33,269 bases of DNA from Candidatus Taylorbacteria bacterium RIFCSPLOWO2_01_FULL_50_130 (GTDB taxonomy: Bacteria; Patescibacteriota; Minisyncoccia; Phycocordibacterales; UBA10002): contig MHSB01000044.1 in the NCBI GenBank assembly GCA_001821155.1, forward strand, positions 1-33,269, given 5' to 3'. A program made the position numbers and the translations under genes. Below the pieces are notes generated by a model, which worked only from the letters and a program-made list of their open reading frames with translations, made no database searches and was not told where the DNA came from. Of the stretch, positions 6,727 to 13,851 are shown piece by piece; position 1 is the stretch's first letter; every line of letters starts with the position of its first letter.

Positions 6727-7914
6727 ATGTCCTTTCTCTCAAAAAAAACTAAGAACGAATGTGTCCTTGTTTTTGATATCGGAAGCGGGAGCGTCGGCGG
6801 CGCGATTGTGCTTATCTCTCCCGGAGCCATCCCGAACATACTTTATAGTTTCAGGAGCGAAATGCCATTCCAGGAAAAAGCCACTGGAGCGCGCCTTTTT
6901 TCTCTTATGTCGCGCTCCCTTTCCCAGGTGGTCATGGCGCTTAGCCGCGAAGGCTTTGAGGCGGCTGGTTTTGGCGCGCAACGTCCGCGGATAGAAAAAA
7001 TCCTGGTATCGCTCTCCGCTCCGTGGATGGTCGCTCTCGGAACTTTCTTGCAGCTTCGGAACAAGGAGCCGATGGTAGTAACCGAAACGGTGTTCGCAAC
7101 CCTGCTTGAACATTTTGACAAAAGCGAGAACGGTCTTGTGGAGAATATCCCCAAGGAGTGCAAAAGCATGGAAGGACACCTTCAGTGGTCGGTGCTGAAT
7201 GGATACCGAACTGCTGCTCCGTTTGGAAAGGAGGCCGCAGAGGTCGAATTCGCCGTTTTTCGGAGCTTCTCGGCGCCACGGATAACCGAACGAGTAACAG
7301 GCATTATTGCCGATTTCTTCCACGCGGAATGCGTTCGACTCCACGCGTTTTCGTATGTCTCATTTCGGGCGGTGCAAAAAATCTATCCGCGGGAGGAGAA
7401 TTTTATCCTTGCCGACGTGAGCGGCGAGCAGACAGAAGTGGTAATCGCGCGAAACGGCGCGATAGCGGATGTCGCCACCTTCCCGTTCGGAAGAAATTAT
7501 GTGGCTCGTCTTCTCGTTAAGGAGGGTGGAATACCGGCGGGTAGCATTGAAACTTTTTTCCGCCTTTCTTCGGAGGGAACCAGCGCTTCGAAAATGACCG
7601 AACGCGTCAGAAAGCTTTTGGGTCGAGTCCGGGAAGATTGGCGAAACTCGTTTGAGAAGGCCCTCGCGAGCGCTTCAGAGGAGCCGTTTTTCCCACGGTC
7701 AGTTTTTATCACTGCTGATGCGGACATAGTACCTATCGTCTCAAGCGCGCTAAGCGACGAGATGGCTATTCGCCTTAACCTCGCTCCGTGGAAGTTTAGG
7801 GTAATACCGATCGGCGCAAAGGAACTTGCTCCGCTAGCGCAGTGGAGCGCGCCTAAAAAAGATGATGCGTTCATTGCAATCGTCTCATCATTTGCGCGCG
7901 AATCGCGAGGATAG
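6727..7914 (+). CDS. Actin-like ATPase, FtsA/PilM-like
   Basis: 395 residues. The start NECVLVFDIGSGSVGGAIVL is the phosphate-1 loop of the actin/HSP70 fold, and FILADVSGEQTEVVIARNGAI is the phosphate-2 region, followed by ADVATFPFGRNYVARLL. A later SVFITADADIVPIVSSAL matches the adenosine-motif position. The order fits FtsA or PilM. Sequence alone does not say whether it works in division (with FtsZ) or in a pilus-like machine. There is no amphipathic FtsA C-terminal tail that I can recognise. The next gene, 40 bp on, encodes a membrane protein and is probably its partner. Confidence 0.65.
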   Translation: MSFLSKKTKNECVLVFDIGSGSVGGAIVLISPGAIPNILYSFRSEMPFQEKATGARLFSLMSRSLSQVVMALSREGFEAAGFGAQRPRIEKILVSLSAPWMVALGTFLQLRNKEPMVVTETVFATLLEHFDKSENGLVENIPKECKSMEGHLQWSVLNGYRTAAPFGKEAAEVEFAVFRSFSAPRITERVTGIIADFFHAECVRLHAFSYVSFRAVQKIYPREENFILADVSGEQTEVVIARNGAIADVATFPFGRNYVARLLVKEGGIPAGSIETFFRLSSEGTSASKMTERVRKLLGRVREDWRNSFEKALASASEEPFFPRSVFITADADIVPIVSSALSDEMAIRLNLAPWKFRVIPIGAKELAPLAQWSAPKKDDAFIAIVSSFARESRG

Positions 7915-7954
7915 TAAACTATAACAAGCTCGCCTTCCGGCGCGCGCGATATAT

Positions 7955-9241
7955 ATGGTGAAAAATATCTTCCAAGATGTAGTGACTCGCGAACGAAAGT
8001 CCATTCGCCACGTTCCGATTCCCCGTAAAGAACGGGAATCGAATGAGCAGAGCGAAGACATACTTTACGAGCGCGAAGAATTCCAGATAGAGGAATCCGG
8101 TTCTTTTTCATGGAGAAGAATACTATTGTGGGGAATTGCGGGGCTGTTTTTCATCTTGCTCATTATCGCGCTTTTGACGAGCTTTACCGGAGCGACGGTA
8201 ACGGTTAGCGCGAAAGCGCAGACTGTATCGGTACAGCAAGAGTTCATTGCTTCAAGAGATGACGGGACAAAACTTCGTTTTGTGCCTCTGCCGATAGACG
8301 AAACGACGGAAACCGTCATACCGGCGGAAATTGAGAGGAAGGTAGAGGAGCGGGCCACCGGCACCATTATCATCTACAACAATTTTTCGGATAAACCGCA
8401 GCGTCTCATCAAGAACACCCGCTTTGAAACAAAGGACGGATTTATCTATCGAGTCGGCAATTCCATAATAGTTCCCGGAAGAATGCGGAAAAACGGACAG
8501 CTCGTCCCAGGGAGTGTGGAGGCCGCCGTTGTCGCAGATTCTCCGGGTTCGGAGTATAACATTTCGCTCACCGACTTTACCATTCCCGGATTCAAATCCG
8601 ACCCGGCGCGATTTTCAGCATTCTACGCGCGTTCAAAGACAAGCATGAGCGGCGGGTTCGACGGAGTCGTAAAGGTTCCGTCGGAAGAGACGCTTCGTTT
8701 GACACGAGCATCGCTTCGCGAAATCGCTGTAAGGAGCATCCGGGAGCAAAAATTGGCGGCATCTCCCCCCGGCTACGTTCTCTTTGACGGCGCTATCGCA
8801 ATCAGCCACGTTTCTTTGCCTCCCGAACCAAAAGACGGGAACCGGTCGCTAGTGAAGGAGCGGACTACCGGAGCGGTATTCGTGTTTAAGGAGGAAGACA
8901 TAGCGCGAGAAATCGCCAAAGTAGCCATACCGAATTTCAATGGTACTCCAGTTGACATTCCCAACCTGAAGGGTCTTATCTTTCTTCTGAAGGAACCCCA
9001 AGGTGGTGCGGCCGCAGAGGCGCAAACCATCCGTTTTTCGTTGCAAGGAGAAGCGCGAGTGGTTTGGCTGTTTAATGCATACAAACTGCGGGAAGCGCTG
9101 CTTGGCAAAAACCGAGACGAGCTTGCATCCGTTCTCCTTAACTTCCCGTCGATTGAGAGAGCAGAAGCAGTTATTCGGCCGTTTTGGAGTCGCGCGTTTC
9201 CCAAAAACCCTAAGAAGATTTCAATACGGGAGGCCCCATGA
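7955..9241 (+). CDS. Single-pass membrane protein with baseplate J-like domain
   Basis: 428 residues: a charged cytoplasmic N-terminus (1-53), one transmembrane helix (about 54-77, RRILLWGIAGLFFILLIIALLTSF), then a large extracytoplasmic part. ATGTIIIYNNFSDKPQRLIKNTRFETKDG followed by PGSVEAAVVADSPGSEYNI resembles the barrel repeat of phage baseplate J/gp47 proteins. This match recurs in CPR membrane proteins, so it need not mean phage. The ATG at 7955 follows TATAAC (7921-7926) at some distance. It lies next to the actin-like gene, suggesting a cytoplasm-to-envelope complex such as a pilus or division apparatus. Function unknown. Confidence 0.65.
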   Translation: MVKNIFQDVVTRERKSIRHVPIPRKERESNEQSEDILYEREEFQIEESGSFSWRRILLWGIAGLFFILLIIALLTSFTGATVTVSAKAQTVSVQQEFIASRDDGTKLRFVPLPIDETTETVIPAEIERKVEERATGTIIIYNNFSDKPQRLIKNTRFETKDGFIYRVGNSIIVPGRMRKNGQLVPGSVEAAVVADSPGSEYNISLTDFTIPGFKSDPARFSAFYARSKTSMSGGFDGVVKVPSEETLRLTRASLREIAVRSIREQKLAASPPGYVLFDGAIAISHVSLPPEPKDGNRSLVKERTTGAVFVFKEEDIAREIAKVAIPNFNGTPVDIPNLKGLIFLLKEPQGGAAAEAQTIRFSLQGEARVVWLFNAYKLREALLGKNRDELASVLLNFPSIERAEAVIRPFWSRAFPKNPKKISIREAP

Positions 9242-9339
9242 ACTTGACCGCGTTCCGTAGCGGAGCAGGTAAACCACCGCACCTTTTATGGCCCCGCCCA
9301 ACGCCGCGCAAGGTTGACCTTCTCTGCAGGACTTGCTAG
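9238..9339 (+). CDS. Possible 33-residue coupled ORF
   Basis: An ATG overlaps the stop of the membrane protein gene (ATGA) and opens 33 codons (MNLTAFRSGAGKPPHLLWPR...). The ATGA overlap would allow coupled translation. The peptide is basic and not recognised. Its 3' end overlaps the infA promoter, so it may be chance. Confidence 0.2.
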   Translation: MNLTAFRSGAGKPPHLLWPRPTPRKVDLLCRTC

Positions 9340-9342
9340 TAT
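9314..9342 (+). promoter_or_regulatory. Sigma-70-type promoter of the translation operon
   Basis: TTGACC (9314-9319), a 17-nt spacer and TAGTAT (9337-9342). The start would be near 9349, leaving a leader of only about 9 nt before the infA ATG at 9358. Confidence 0.75.
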
Positions 9343-9357
9343 GCGAGCGACACGAAG

Positions 9358-9579
9358 ATGCCCGTAACTAACGCAAAGGAAATGAATGCGACTACCGGAA
9401 AAGTGGTAGAAGCGCTTCCAGATACGCTTTTTAAGGTGCGGCTTGGAAATGGACAGGAAATACTGTCCTTCCTCTCCGGAAGAATGCGAATGAATCGAAT
9501 CCGTGTTCTTATCGGGGATAGCGTCATCGTTGAAATCGACCCGTATGGGGGGAAGGGAAGAATAACAAAACGACTGTAA
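9358..9579 (+). CDS. infA: Translation initiation factor IF-1
   Basis: 73 residues, the standard size for the single OB-fold IF-1 that sits in the ribosomal A site during initiation. Visible are TGKVVEALPDTLFKVRLGNGQEILSFLSGRMR, the conserved RIRVLIGDSVIVEIDPY and the end GRITKRL. It heads the ribosomal operon behind the promoter at 9314. In many bacteria secY, adk and map precede infA; here the baseplate-J-like gene does. There is no clear Shine-Dalgarno. Confidence 0.95.
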   Translation: MPVTNAKEMNATTGKVVEALPDTLFKVRLGNGQEILSFLSGRMRMNRIRVLIGDSVIVEIDPYGGKGRITKRL

Positions 9580-9660
9580 CAGGTAACCTGTAGCTTGTAA
9601 CTGGAACAGAAAGATCAGTTCCAGTTATTCAGTTGCGGTTATCAGTTGCAGGTTATTTTT
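9580..9660 (+). repeat. Heptad hairpin spacer infA-rpmJ (GTAACTG theme)
   Basis: The left half has GTAACCTG- and GTAACTGGAAC-type words. The right half has the complement AGTTCCAGTTAT followed by two near-identical 13-14-bp units (CAGTTGCGGTTAT, CAGTTGCAGGTTAT). The arms end 5 nt (TTTTT) before the rpmJ ATG, and no Shine-Dalgarno is present. Confidence 0.7.
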
Positions 9661-9777
9661 ATGAGAGTCAAGGCATCCGTCAAAGGAATATGCTCGAGAT
9701 GCAGGGTGGTACGCCGCAAGGGGTATCTGTACGTTTTGTGCAAAAGTAATCCCCGACACAAGCAGAGGCAGGGATAG
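9661..9777 (+). CDS. rpmJ: 50S ribosomal protein L36
   Basis: 38 residues starting [21 protein letters not shown] and ending NPRHKQRQG. The zinc-ribbon ligands C11, C14, C27 and H32 match the C-x2-C...C-x4-H pattern of L36. The position between infA and rpsM is the normal one. The gene is short and easily missed. The start is fixed by the conserved N-terminus. Confidence 0.95.
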   Translation: MRVKASVKGICSRCRVVRRKGYLYVLCKSNPRHKQRQG

Positions 9778-9873
9778 GATAACTGGGACACGTAACGGTA
9801 ACTGTTACTGATCACTGAAGGGAAAAATCGGTTTAAGTTACCTGTCCTCGTTCCAGTCATTAGTTAATTCTTC
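9778..9873 (+). repeat. Heptad hairpin spacer rpmJ-rpsM
   Basis: The left arm carries GTAACGGTAACTGTTAC. The right arm carries AAGTTACCTGTCC and CGTTCCAGTCATTAG. It has the same word family as the neighbouring spacers but a different sequence. The right arm ends close to ATG 9874. Confidence 0.65.
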
Positions 9874-10254
9874 ATGAGAATTTCAGGCATAAACATTCCC
9901 GACGAAAAACGACTTGAGTATGGATTGCGGGTTATCTACGGCATTGGACATTCGCGCGCGCTCCAAATCCTTCGCGATGCAAACGTTGAGCCGTCAAAAA
10001 ACGCGAAAGAACTTTCAGCGGTCGAGGAAAACGCCATACGACATGCAGTTGAAAAATACAAAATAGAGGGAGATCTGAAGCGGGAAGTGTCCGCAAACGT
10101 GAAACGCGTGAAGGATATAAAAGCGTATCGCGGAGTACGACATACCAGAGAGCTCCCGGTGCGAGGACAGCGGACAAAAACCAATTCGCGGACCCGTCGC
10201 GGCAATATCCGAAAGACGATGGGAACGGGAAGGAGGGCGGCGGAGAAGAAGTAA
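9874..10254 (+). CDS. rpsM: 30S ribosomal protein S13
   Basis: 126 residues, normal size. The start MRISGINIPDEKRLEYGLRVIYGIG carries the H2TH-type fold of S13, and RGVRHTRELPVRGQRTKTNSRTRRG is its C-terminal signature. S13 sits at the head of the small subunit and contacts tRNA and L5. It lies in the operon between rpmJ and rpsK. The start codon follows an A/T-rich stretch without a Shine-Dalgarno. Confidence 0.97.
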   Translation: MRISGINIPDEKRLEYGLRVIYGIGHSRALQILRDANVEPSKNAKELSAVEENAIRHAVEKYKIEGDLKREVSANVKRVKDIKAYRGVRHTRELPVRGQRTKTNSRTRRGNIRKTMGTGRRAAEKK

Positions 10255-10346
10255 CTGGAACCGGTAACGGTAACATGTAACAGGAACGAAAGAGATAGAA
10301 ATCAGTTCCAGTTACCTGTCCCAGTTTCAGTCATAAGTTGATTTTC
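10255..10346 (+). repeat. Heptad hairpin spacer rpsM-rpsK
   Basis: The left arm has a period of 6-7 bp (GTAACGG, TAACATG, TAACAGG). The right arm has the complement GTTCCAGTTACCTGTCCCAG. GTAACTGGAAC-type words on the left pair exactly with GTTCCAGTTAC on the right. The right arm ends about 12 nt before the rpsK ATG. Confidence 0.7.
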
Positions 10347-10775
10347 ATGGGGAAAAAACGCATAGTCGCAAAAGGAGAAACAGAGAGCGCCGACAAAGCC
10401 GCGCAGCATTCTGCGTCAAGAAAGCGCACGCTTGCCAAAGCGGTTTTGTATGTTGAATCCACGTATAACAACACGCGGCTCACGCTTACCGACGAAAGGG
10501 GGAACGTGGTCGCTTTTTCATCAAGCGGAGCACTTGGCTTTCGGGGCGCGAAAAAAGGCACTCCGTTCGCAGCGGCAAAAGTCGGCGAAGCAATGGCGGC
10601 AAAGGCCTTATCCTTTGGACTTCGAGAAATTAGTGTGGTGGTAAACGGAGTCGGTTCAGGGCGGGAATCGTCCATAAGAGGATTCGTCAACAAGGGACTT
10701 TCCATCACGAAGATAAAAGATGCGACGCCGGTGCCGCATAACGGACCGCGTCCGCCGCGACCGAGGAGAGTATAA
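10347..10775 (+). CDS. rpsK: 30S ribosomal protein S11
   Basis: 142 residues. The core VLYVESTYNNTRLTLTDERGNVVAFSSSGALGFRGAKKGTPFAAAKVGEAMA and the end DATPVPHNGPRPPRPRRV are diagnostic for S11, a platform protein of the small subunit near the Shine-Dalgarno helix. The N-terminus is slightly extended and rich in charged residues. A TTG at 10338 is in frame, but ATG 10347 is preferred. Confidence 0.97.
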   Translation: MGKKRIVAKGETESADKAAQHSASRKRTLAKAVLYVESTYNNTRLTLTDERGNVVAFSSSGALGFRGAKKGTPFAAAKVGEAMAAKALSFGLREISVVVNGVGSGRESSIRGFVNKGLSITKIKDATPVPHNGPRPPRPRRV

Positions 10776-10875
10776 CAGGAACTAGTAACTGTAACTTGTA
10801 ACAGGAACAAGAGAAAAGCGATGGAAGACGGATAGTTCCAGTTATCTGTACCAGTTACAGTTACAGATTATTTTT
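10776..10875 (+). repeat. Heptad hairpin spacer rpsK-rpsD
   Basis: The left arm repeats GTAACTG, TAACTTG, TAACAGG. The right arm answers with AGTTCCAGTTATCTG and CAGTTACAGTTACAG. The arm ends 9 nt before ATG 10876, in an ATTATTTTT linker without a Shine-Dalgarno. Confidence 0.7.
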
Positions 10876-11475
10876 ATGAGGATTGGACCACGTTATAAAA
10901 GAGCCAGGCGTCTCGGAGCGGATATTTTCCCGAAAACCGATTCGCCCAAATATGCGATTCGCGCCGGCAAGGCGCTCGTGAAGGGTTATGGCAGGAGTGA
11001 ATTCGGGGCACAACTTAAGGAAAAACAGCGAGCGCGGTTTTTTTACGGCATCTCGGAGCGCCAGTTTTCCCGCTATGTGAAAAACGCCATTGCGAAGAAA
11101 AGTGAACGTGATGATGAGGCCCTTTACACCGAGCTTGAAACGCGCCTTGACAACGTTATTTATCGATTTGGCATCGCTCCTTCCCGCCAGGCGGCCCGGC
11201 AGTACGTTTCTCACGGGCATTTTACCGTTGCTGGCGTTCGAGTCACCGTTCCCTCATATCGCACCCGCATTGGCGATGTTATCCGCTTGCGAAAAGGAAG
11301 CGAGTCGAAACGGCCGTTTACCGCTCTTACCGACCTGTTGAGGGACCATGAAGCCCCTCTGTGGCTACGTTTTGACGCGCAGAAGGGCGAGGGAGTGGTG
11401 GTCGGCAATCCAAATCTGGTGAAAAACCAGCTTCCTTTCAACATTGCGGCGATTTTGGAATTTTATCGGAGGTAA
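10876..11475 (+). CDS. rpsD: 30S ribosomal protein S4
   Basis: 199 residues, normal for S4, a primary 16S rRNA binder. The N-terminus MRIGPRYKRARRLGADIF lacks the cysteine zinc site found in some S4 types. The S4 RNA-binding domain is clear: LETRLDNVIYRFGIAPSRQAARQYVSHGHFTVAG (residues about 90-125), and the end is LPFNIAAILEFYRR. In other bacteria S4 represses its own operon; whether the neighbouring hairpins play a part here is open. Confidence 0.97.
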   Translation: MRIGPRYKRARRLGADIFPKTDSPKYAIRAGKALVKGYGRSEFGAQLKEKQRARFFYGISERQFSRYVKNAIAKKSERDDEALYTELETRLDNVIYRFGIAPSRQAARQYVSHGHFTVAGVRVTVPSYRTRIGDVIRLRKGSESKRPFTALTDLLRDHEAPLWLRFDAQKGEGVVVGNPNLVKNQLPFNIAAILEFYRR

Positions 11476-11490
11476 GTTCGAATGCATCAC

Positions 11491-11519
11491 TTGCGCGCTC
11501 AAAGGAAATAGGTTATTAT
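11491..11519 (+). promoter_or_regulatory. Possible internal promoter before rpoA
   Basis: TTGCGC (11491-11496), a 17-nt spacer and TATTAT (11514-11519). It would give an 80-nt leader to rpoA. This spacer, unlike its neighbours, has no heptad hairpin, so separate transcription is plausible. Confidence 0.4.
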
Positions 11520-11603
11520 ATCTCTCTTGCTTTATTCATTATCAGCATAACTTGGGTGGTTGCGGAAACGATTGAGTAGTGGTTGCCGCCTCCGCCACAA
11601 TGT

Positions 11604-12569
11604 ATGTCGGATTTCAATATCATTCTTCCCTCCAAGCCAAGAATTGTGAAAGAGGAGGGTTCCACCGGAATCTATGAAATTGATGGACTTTATCCTGGAT
11701 ATGGGCATACGCTTGGCAATTCATTTCGCCGAATTATACTGTCATCTCTTCCGGGCGCCGCCATTACCGGAATCAAAATTGATGGCGTGGAACATGAATT
11801 CTCCACGATTCGAGGGGTGAAAGAAGATGTTGTGACCATCATACTCTCCTTGAAGCGCGTCCGAATAGCGATGTTCACCGACGAACCTCAAACACTCACA
11901 CTTTCCGCAAAGGGCGCGCGGGAGGTAACGGCGGCTGACATCGAATATCCGGGACAAGTTGAAATTCTTAATCCGGAACAGCACATCGCAACGCTTACGG
12001 AAAAAAGCGCGGAACTGGCGCTGTCCATGAAGGTGGAGAAGGGTCTTGGCTATATCTCCAAGGAGGTTTTGCAAAAAGACCGTGTTGAGATCGGGCAGAT
12101 GACGCTTGACGCCATATTCTCCCCCATTAGGCGAGTCAATTATGAAGTGGAAAACATGCGCGTTGGAGACCGTACTGATTTCAACCGTCTGAAAATCTTC
12201 ATTGAAACTGACGGTTCTATCACTCCAAAAGAAGCGCTTGAGAAAGCGATATATATCATGATATCCCAACTCAAGGCGATTGTCGGCTTTACGGAAGACA
12301 AGACGGAGGATGCCGTAAGAGATGAACCTACCGCAGTGGAAGAGCCGATTCAGAAGCGAGAAATTGATACCGAACTCTTGAAGACGCGGATTGAGACCAT
12401 TGGGCTCTCTCCACGTGCCGCCAATGCGCTCGCCGGAGCGAATATTCGAACGCTTGGCGGATTGGTGAAAAAGAAGGAAGAGGACATTCTCGACATTGAT
12501 GGGCTCGGAAACAAGGGAGTGCAAGAAATCAAGAAAGTGCTTGGAAAGATGGGAATAACGCTGAAATAG
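11604..12569 (+). CDS. rpoA: RNA polymerase alpha subunit
   Basis: 321 residues. The N-terminal dimerisation domain is seen in ILPSKPRIVKEEG...GYGHTLGNSFRRIILSSLPGAAITGIKIDGVEHEFSTIRGVKEDV and in the later RVNYEVENMRVGDRTDFNRL. A charged linker at about 235-250 leads to the C-terminal domain, which has helix-hairpin-helix motifs (LSPRAANALAGANIRTLGGLVKKKEEDILDIDGLGNKGVQEI) for UP-element and activator contact. A TTG at 11583 is in frame; ATG 11604 fits the family start. The stop codon lies inside the first heptad of the next spacer. Confidence 0.97.
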   Translation: MSDFNIILPSKPRIVKEEGSTGIYEIDGLYPGYGHTLGNSFRRIILSSLPGAAITGIKIDGVEHEFSTIRGVKEDVVTIILSLKRVRIAMFTDEPQTLTLSAKGAREVTAADIEYPGQVEILNPEQHIATLTEKSAELALSMKVEKGLGYISKEVLQKDRVEIGQMTLDAIFSPIRRVNYEVENMRVGDRTDFNRLKIFIETDGSITPKEALEKAIYIMISQLKAIVGFTEDKTEDAVRDEPTAVEEPIQKREIDTELLKTRIETIGLSPRAANALAGANIRTLGGLVKKKEEDILDIDGLGNKGVQEIKKVLGKMGITLK

Positions 12570-12649
12570 CTTCTAGCTGCTAGCTGTTAGGTTCCTAGGG
12601 GGAAATCTTCTCGGACTGAAAGCTAGAAGCTAGAAGCTAGAAGCTAATC
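12567..12649 (+). repeat. Heptad hairpin spacer rpoA-rplQ (AGCTAGA theme)
   Basis: The left arm is TAGCTTC, TAGCTGC, TAGCTGT at exactly 7-bp steps (12567-12587), and its first three bases are the rpoA stop codon. The right arm has three perfect AGCTAGA units at 12621-12641 and then AGCTAAT, one base before ATG 12650. The arms are complementary. Confidence 0.8.
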
Positions 12650-13000
12650 ATGCGCCATTCAAACAGAGTAAAAAAATTTGGTCGAGAACGGAAGGAGCGG
12701 AAGGCGCTCATGCGTTCGCTTGCGGAATCGCTTTTAGAGCGCGGCCGCATACGCACTACTGAAGCGCGGGCAAAAGCGCTTCGCCCATTCGTTGAAAGAA
12801 TCATAACCCTCTCGCGAAGCGGCACCTTCGAGTCGCGCCGGCTTGTTCGCGCGCGTCTTAGAAATACAATTTCCCTCGGCAGACTCTATCGGAGTGTTGC
12901 TCCCAAATACGCGACAGTAAGAGGTGGATATACGCGCGTGGTGAAGGCGGGATTCCGGATAAGTGACGGAGCGAAAATGGCCATCATTGAACTAGTATAA
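12650..13000 (+). CDS. rplQ: 50S ribosomal protein L17
   Basis: 116 residues, normal for L17. The start MRHSNRVKKFGRERKERKALMRSLAESLLERGRIRTTEARAKALRPFVERII is diagnostic, and RRLVRARLRN and GYTRVVKAGFRISDGAKMAIIELV complete the fold. It lies near the exit tunnel of the large subunit. It follows rpoA as in most bacteria. The ATG follows directly on the heptad array with no Shine-Dalgarno. Confidence 0.97.
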   Translation: MRHSNRVKKFGRERKERKALMRSLAESLLERGRIRTTEARAKALRPFVERIITLSRSGTFESRRLVRARLRNTISLGRLYRSVAPKYATVRGGYTRVVKAGFRISDGAKMAIIELV

Positions 13001-13062
13001 TGGAGCGGTTAGGGGCTAGTGTAAAAAATCCGGAGTGCAGACCTGCTTAACGCTAAAATCCT

Positions 13063-13410
13063 ATGCAAAAATACATTATTGACGCGCAGGGAAAAAGACT
13101 GGGACGAGTCGCGAGCGAAGCATCGGCACTGCTCCGCGGAAAAGGGCTTGCCTCTTTCAAGCCAAACGCTCTTCCCGCCGTACAGGTAGAAATCGTGAAC
13201 TCGTCCAAGGTTGCGCTTTCGGAAAAGAAGCTTTCGGAGAAAAGGTATAGACGATACTCCGGCTATCCGGGCGGGTTTAAAGAAACAAGGTTAAGGGAAT
13301 TTATCGCGAAAAAGGGGATGCGTGAGCTTTTTAGAATGACGGTGCTTCGAATGCTCCCTAGAAACACACTGCGTTCGCGACTTATCAAGCAATTGACAGT
13401 CAAAAGCTAG
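13063..13410 (+). CDS. rplM: 50S ribosomal protein L13
   Basis: 115 residues, shorter than the usual 140. It has the L13 fold start YIIDAQGKRLGRVASEASALLRGK, VEIVNSSKVALSEKKLSEKRYRRYSGYPGGFKE, and the end MTVLRMLPRNTLRSRLIKQL. L13 is an early assembly protein of the large subunit. It lies 62 bp after rplQ and 10 bp before rpsI. The trimming is mainly at the C-terminus. Confidence 0.95.
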   Translation: MQKYIIDAQGKRLGRVASEASALLRGKGLASFKPNALPAVQVEIVNSSKVALSEKKLSEKRYRRYSGYPGGFKETRLREFIAKKGMRELFRMTVLRMLPRNTLRSRLIKQLTVKS

Positions 13411-13420
13411 GAAGCTAACA

Positions 13421-13834
13421 ATGGAAACTGACGCAACAGCGGCAAAATACATTGAGACAATCGGCAGGAGAAAAACTGCCGCGGCGCGCGTGCGGATTTT
13501 CCCCGAGGGGAAGCAGTCGATTACAGTCAACGAAAAAGACGTTGAATCGTATTTCAAAACTAGAGAACAACGGCGCGTAGCTATAGAGGCCTTAACAAAA
13601 AGCAAACTTGCCGCAAAATTCTTAATAACGATACGAGTACGTGGAGGAGGGCTTTCGTCGCAAGCAGAAGCGGTGCGGCATGGAATCGCTCGAGCGCTCG
13701 TTTCGTACGACGCCGAACTCCGAAAAAAACTTAAACGCGTCGGCTTCCTCAAAAGAGACCCGCGAAGCAAGGAACGCCGCAAATTCGGAAAAAAGGGAAA
13801 AGCCCGCAAATCTCCGAAGTGGTCGAAGAGATAA
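13421..13834 (+). CDS. rpsI: 30S ribosomal protein S9
   Basis: 137 residues. YIETIGRRKTAAARVRIFPEGKQSITVN and the C-terminal tail GKKGKARKSPKWSKR, whose terminal KR reaches the P-site tRNA, are diagnostic. It is paired with rplM as usual. AGGA in the 10-bp spacer could be a weak Shine-Dalgarno. The basic tail is intact. Confidence 0.97.
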   Translation: METDATAAKYIETIGRRKTAAARVRIFPEGKQSITVNEKDVESYFKTREQRRVAIEALTKSKLAAKFLITIRVRGGGLSSQAEAVRHGIARALVSYDAELRKKLKRVGFLKRDPRSKERRKFGKKGKARKSPKWSKR

Positions 13835-13851
13835 CTGTAGATTTAAATCAA

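Noticed and set aside
7955..9241. Prophage remnant on the basis of the baseplate-J-like match
   Set aside because: No other phage gene nearby; the protein has a bacterial-style membrane anchor and sits next to an actin-like gene.
9580..12649. Repeated words between ribosomal genes taken as a CRISPR array
   Set aside because: Units are 7 bp, degenerate and contiguous, without unique spacers; no cas genes are present.
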